Below, piece by piece: positions 60,914 to 64,000 of a DNA stretch of 64,000 nucleotides. The stretch is from Pelagerythrobacter marinus. Lineage in GTDB: Bacteria; Pseudomonadota; Alphaproteobacteria; Sphingomonadales; Sphingomonadaceae. The translations under genes and the position numbers were made by a program. The notes beneath the pieces are model-generated. The model searched no databases. It worked only from the letters and a program-made list of their open reading frames with translations, and was not told where the DNA came from. Numbering within the stretch: the stretch's first letter is position 1; every line of letters begins with the position of its first letter. Where the stretch lies: NCBI RefSeq assembly GCF_009827515.1, contig NZ_WTYO01000006.1, positions 1 to 64,000 on the forward strand, given 5' to 3'.

Positions 60914-61320
60914 CGATGTCGGGCCCGATGACCCTGTTCGAACTCGGCCAGCGCGCCATGTCCGCCCAGATGGTGCGGATGAACGCGGCCGCGTCCAACC
61001 TCGCCAACGCCGGCAGCGTCGCTGCCAGCGAGCAGGAGGCCTATCGCCCGCTGCGCCCGGTCTTCGCCGAGCAGCTCGATGCCGCCACGGGGATGAGCAC
61101 GGTGCGCGTCGACGGCGTCTATCGCGCCGATGTCGCGCCGGTCCGCCGGCACGAGCCGGGGCACCCCCTGGCCGACGAGAACGGCGACGTCTGGGCCTCC
61201 CCCGTCGATGAGAACGCCGAGATGGTCGAGATGCTCGAAGCCTCGCGCCAGTACCAGAACATGGTCGAGGCGCTGTCCACCGCCAAGCAGCTGATGCTCG
61301 AAACGATGAGGATGAAATGA
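60910..61320 (+). CDS. flgC: Flagellar proximal rod protein FlgC
   Basis: A 136-residue rod protein joining FlgB. The N-terminal motif SNLANAGSVAASEQEAYRP and the C-terminal VEMLEASRQYQNMVEAL are typical, although the usual N-x-x-T-x-x-Y motif is altered to GSVAAS. Overlaps of four bases link it to flgB and flgD. Confidence 0.94.
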   Translation: MTMSGPMTLFELGQRAMSAQMVRMNAAASNLANAGSVAASEQEAYRPLRPVFAEQLDAATGMSTVRVDGVYRADVAPVRRHEPGHPLADENGDVWASPVDENAEMVEMLEASRQYQNMVEALSTAKQLMLETMRMK

Positions 61321-61604
61321 CCAGCGTAGCAGCCACTTCCGATGCCGCCGCGATGGCGGCCGGCACTGCCGGCACGGGGCGCGACTACGCCTCGCTCGGC
61401 CAGGCCGACTTCCTGCGCCTGCTGACCGTGCAGGTCCAGCAGCAGGACCCCTTCGACCCGGTCGATAACAAGGAGATGCTGGCCCAGATGGCGCAGTTCT
61501 CCTCGCTCTCCGGCATCACCGAGATGAACGAAACGCTGCAGGGCATTTCGGACAAGCTCGATGCCCTCGCCGCCGCGCAGGCGGCGACCGATCCCGACGA
61601 ATGA
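61317..61604 (+). CDS. flgD: Short flagellar hook-capping protein FlgD
   Basis: A 95-residue protein carrying only the N-terminal hook-assembly part of FlgD: DFLRLLTVQVQQQDPFDPVDNKEM at about residues 31-55, then FSSLSGITEMN. The two C-terminal domains of normal FlgD (about 220 residues) are absent, with no frameshift or remnant between the stop and flgE 18 bases later. A few groups have such short FlgD. It probably still caps the growing hook. Confidence 0.9.
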   Translation: MTSVAATSDAAAMAAGTAGTGRDYASLGQADFLRLLTVQVQQQDPFDPVDNKEMLAQMAQFSSLSGITEMNETLQGISDKLDALAAAQAATDPDE

Positions 61605-61622
61605 CGCACAGGAGCACCCAAG

Positions 61623-62435
61623 ATGTCTTTCTACACCTCGCTTAACGGCCTGAAGAATTCGCAGACCGATCTGGGCGTCATCGCCCACAACATCGCCAAC
61701 GTCGAAACCAACGGTTTCAAGAAGGGCAGCACGCAGTTCGCCGACATCGTCGCCGGATCGGCCCAGACCGACCCGCGCATGATCAAGGGCATCGGCGCGA
61801 CGGTCGAGGCGATCACGCAGAACTTCGGCCTCGGTCCGATCGAGCAGACCGGCGGCTCGCTGGATCTCGCGATCACCGGCGACGGCTTCTTCGCGGTCCG
61901 CTCGGTCGATAGCGGCAACACGCTCTATACCCGCAACGGCGCGTTCGGCGTGGACGAGGCGGGCTTCGTCACCGACGGCGGGCCCAACCGCCTGCAGGTC
62001 TACCCGACCGATGCCGACGGCAATATCACCGGCACGACCCCGGTCGATGCGCGGATCCCGACCGCCAATGCCGACGGCGCGGAATTCGTCGGCGTCGTGG
62101 TCGGCAACGACGGGCTGGTTTCCGCCTCCTATGCCGACGGCACGACCGAGGCGGTCGGCTCCGTCGCCCTGGCATCGTTCACCACCCCGACCGGGCTGAA
62201 GCAGGTCGGCTCGTCCAACTGGGAATCGACCGGCATCTCGGGCGAGGCGAAATACGGTTCGCCGGGCTCGGGCCAGTACGGTTCGCTGATGTCGGGCGCG
62301 ATCGAGCGGTCGAACGTGGACATTGCCGAGGAACTGGTCGGCCTGATCACCGCGCAGCGCAACTTCCAGGCCAATGCCAAGGCGATCGATACCGCGACCC
62401 AGATCTCGCAGACCGTGATCAACCTGCGCAGCTGA
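61623..62435 (+). CDS. flgE: Flagellar hook protein FlgE, short form
   Basis: A 270-residue hook subunit. The N-terminal region (IAHNIANVETNGFKKGSTQF) and C-terminal region (EELVGLITAQRNFQANAKAI) form the conserved core (D0/D1). Normal FlgE has 400 or more residues; here most of the middle exposed domain is missing. It could be confused with FlgF or FlgG, but its order after flgD and AGSAQTD near 50 favour FlgE. The ribosome-binding site is AGGAG at 61610. Confidence 0.85.
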   Translation: MSFYTSLNGLKNSQTDLGVIAHNIANVETNGFKKGSTQFADIVAGSAQTDPRMIKGIGATVEAITQNFGLGPIEQTGGSLDLAITGDGFFAVRSVDSGNTLYTRNGAFGVDEAGFVTDGGPNRLQVYPTDADGNITGTTPVDARIPTANADGAEFVGVVVGNDGLVSASYADGTTEAVGSVALASFTTPTGLKQVGSSNWESTGISGEAKYGSPGSGQYGSLMSGAIERSNVDIAEELVGLITAQRNFQANAKAIDTATQISQTVINLRS

Positions 62436-62484
62436 CCGGTGGCAGCGCGCGCCGTGATCCGCCTTTCCTGAATGGAGGAACCCG

Positions 62485-63225
62485 ATGGACCGCCTGATCT
62501 ATACCGCGCTGAGCGGCATGAACGCCTCGATGGAGCGCCAGCGGGTGATCGCCAGCAACATGGCGAACGCCCAGACGGTGGGCTTCCGCGCGGAGCTGAT
62601 CGATCAGCGCCCGGTGACCATCGACGGCCAGACGCTGGACGTGCGGGCCATGCAGCGCGCCGAAGTGCGCGGCGCGACGATGGAAGCGGGCGAGATGGTC
62701 CGCACCGGGAACGAACTGGACCTGTTCATCCAGGGCGAGGCCATGATGGCGGTCCAGGCGATGGACGGGACGGAGGCCTATACGCGGCGCGCCGACCTGT
62801 CGGTTTCGCCGACCGGCGCGCTCGTCAACGGCGAGGGGCGCCCGGTCATCGGCGATGCCGGCCCGATCACCGTGCCGCTGGGTTCGCGCGTGGCGATCGC
62901 GCCCGACGGGATGGTCAGCGTGACCGATCCCGCCGCGCCCGACCAGCCGCCGCTCGAAGTCGGGCAGATCAAGCTTGCCGGGTGGCAGGGCAGCCCGATC
63001 GCCAAGGGCCTCGACGGGCTTTTCCGGGTCCAGGGCGGGGGCGTGCTCCCGGCCGATGCGGAGGCGCAGGTGATCACCGGCGCGCTGGAACAGTCCAACG
63101 TCAAACCCACCGAGGTGCTGGTCGAGATGATCGATGCCCAGCGCCTGTTCGACATGCGCAGCAAGCTGATCGCAACCGCGCGCGACTGCGACCAGTCGGG
63201 CGCGCAGCTGATGCGCCTGGGCTGA
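62485..63225 (+). CDS. flgF: Flagellar basal-body rod protein FlgF
   Basis: A 246-residue proximal rod protein. Start MDRLIYTALSGMNASMERQRVIASNMANAQTVGFR (in pieces), a middle domain with GEAMMAVQAMDGTEAYTRRADLS, and a C-terminal region ALEQSNVKPTEVLVEMIDAQRLFDMRSKLI mark the family. The length is normal. The gap from flgE is 49 bases with a ribosome-binding site at 62475. Confidence 0.94.
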   Translation: MDRLIYTALSGMNASMERQRVIASNMANAQTVGFRAELIDQRPVTIDGQTLDVRAMQRAEVRGATMEAGEMVRTGNELDLFIQGEAMMAVQAMDGTEAYTRRADLSVSPTGALVNGEGRPVIGDAGPITVPLGSRVAIAPDGMVSVTDPAAPDQPPLEVGQIKLAGWQGSPIAKGLDGLFRVQGGGVLPADAEAQVITGALEQSNVKPTEVLVEMIDAQRLFDMRSKLIATARDCDQSGAQLMRLG

Positions 63226-63265
63226 TCGCCCGCGACAAGACACGAGCTGACGAAAGGAACAGCCA

Positions 63266-64000
63266 ATGCCCACTTCCGCTCTCCAGGTCGCCCGCACCGG
63301 GCTCGAGGCGCAGGACACGCGGATGCGCGTGATCGCCAACAACCTCGCCAACGTCGGCACCACCGGGTTCAAGAAGGACCGCGCCAATTTCGCCACGCTC
63401 GCCTACCAGGACGCGCGCGTCGCCGGGCAGCGTTCCTCGGGCGAGACCGCTTATGCCACCGGGCTCAACCTCGGCACCGGCGTGGCGGTCCAGTCCACCA
63501 GCCAGATCGTGACCCAGGGCGCGCTCAACACCACCGGCAATGCGCTGGACCTTGCGCTCGACGGCGACGGCTATTTCCAGGTCGAGCTGCCCGGCGGGCA
63601 GCTCGGCTATACCCGGGCGGGGAATTTCACCCGCTCGGCCGAAGGGCAGCTGGTGACGCAGCAGGGCTACGTCGTCCAGCCGGCGATCACGATCCCCGAG
63701 GGCGCGACCTCGATCGCGGTTTCACCCGACGGCATCGTTTCGGCCGCGATCGACGGCGAGGCCGAACCGGCCGAGCTGGGCCAGATCCAGGTCGCCAGCT
63801 TCGCCAACCCGGGCGGCCTGCGCGCGATCGGCGACAACTTCCTGGTCGAAACCGCCGCCAGCGGCGCGGCGCAGCTGGGGCCGGGCGGCGAACTGGGCCG
63901 CGGCAACGTGCGCCAGGGAATGCTGGAGGCATCGAACGTCAACATCGTCGAGGAGCTGGTCGACATGATCGAGTGCCAGCGCGCCTACGAAATCAATTCG
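63266..64000 (+). CDS. flgG: Flagellar distal rod protein FlgG, cut by the window end
   Basis: An open frame of 245 codons from ATG 63266 (AAAGGA ahead) that runs off the window without a stop. The protein starts MPTSALQVARTGLEAQDTRM and has NNLANVGTTGFKKDRANF, the D0/D1 motif of FlgG, and near the end EASNVNIVEELVDMIECQRAYEINS, the C-terminal helix. Only a dozen or so residues should be missing. It forms the rod between FlgF and the hook. Adjacent genes point the same way. Confidence 0.94.
   Translation, partial: MPTSALQVARTGLEAQDTRMRVIANNLANVGTTGFKKDRANFATLAYQDARVAGQRSSGETAYATGLNLGTGVAVQSTSQIVTQGALNTTGNALDLALDGDGYFQVELPGGQLGYTRAGNFTRSAEGQLVTQQGYVVQPAITIPEGATSIAVSPDGIVSAAIDGEAEPAELGQIQVASFANPGGLRAIGDNFLVETAASGAAQLGPGGELGRGNVRQGMLEASNVNIVEELVDMIECQRAYEINS

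Overview
This window looks like the chromosome of a high-GC alphaproteobacterium of the Sphingomonadales, most likely the Erythrobacteraceae/Sphingomonadaceae group. The clues are the MoxR/DUF58/RDD operon, three TonB-dependent receptors, a NepR-EcfG-PhyR general stress module with matching promoters, a class I polyhydroxyalkanoate system, a single flagellar gene cluster with sigma-54 promoters, and many 1- or 4-base gene overlaps. There is no prophage, insertion sequence or CRISPR array. The placement is inferred from gene content; there is no rRNA gene to test it.

Positions 1-24,400 are mainly housekeeping: dapE, a cupin, an S1/P1 nuclease, a glutathione S-transferase, a six-gene MoxR operon (10133 to 3840), pheA, a membrane cytochrome c, rlmE, a Ppx/GppA phosphatase and tRNA-Gln. 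An AT-richer patch with an orphan formyltransferase follows the tRNA. Then come a siderophore receptor operon with a Fur-box-like site, a LOG-family gene, thiD/DUF1272/glmM and a symporter.

Positions 24,400-33,400 hold superoxide dismutase and the general stress response: nepR-ecfG, a CHASE-type histidine kinase, phyR and a single-domain response regulator. Each has a GGAAC-N16/17-(C/G)GTT promoter in front. A strong intrinsic terminator with no upstream gene marks a probable small RNA next to phyR. An acetyltransferase-fold protein and a fatty acid desaturase follow.

Positions 33,400-43,900 carry lptF/lptG, clpS, a phasin and phaC with palindromic operators between them, an aminotransferase, a lone winged-helix protein, a crotonase, a thioesterase, tRNA-Cys and tRNA-Thr.

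Positions 44,000-54,000 are devoted to envelope transport: a large TonB receptor and a small secreted protein that share a palindromic promoter motif, a second receptor-like barrel, and btuFCD behind a cobalamin riboswitch.

Positions 54,000-64,000 are flagellar. Leftward units encode fliA-flhA-lytic transglycosylase, flgMN, flgA and an unusually small motAB-like pair; flgBCDEFG runs rightward and leaves the window inside flgG. Sigma-54 promoters precede the transglycosylase operon, flgA and, as three exact 21-bp-spaced copies, flgB. A sigma-28-like promoter precedes flgM.
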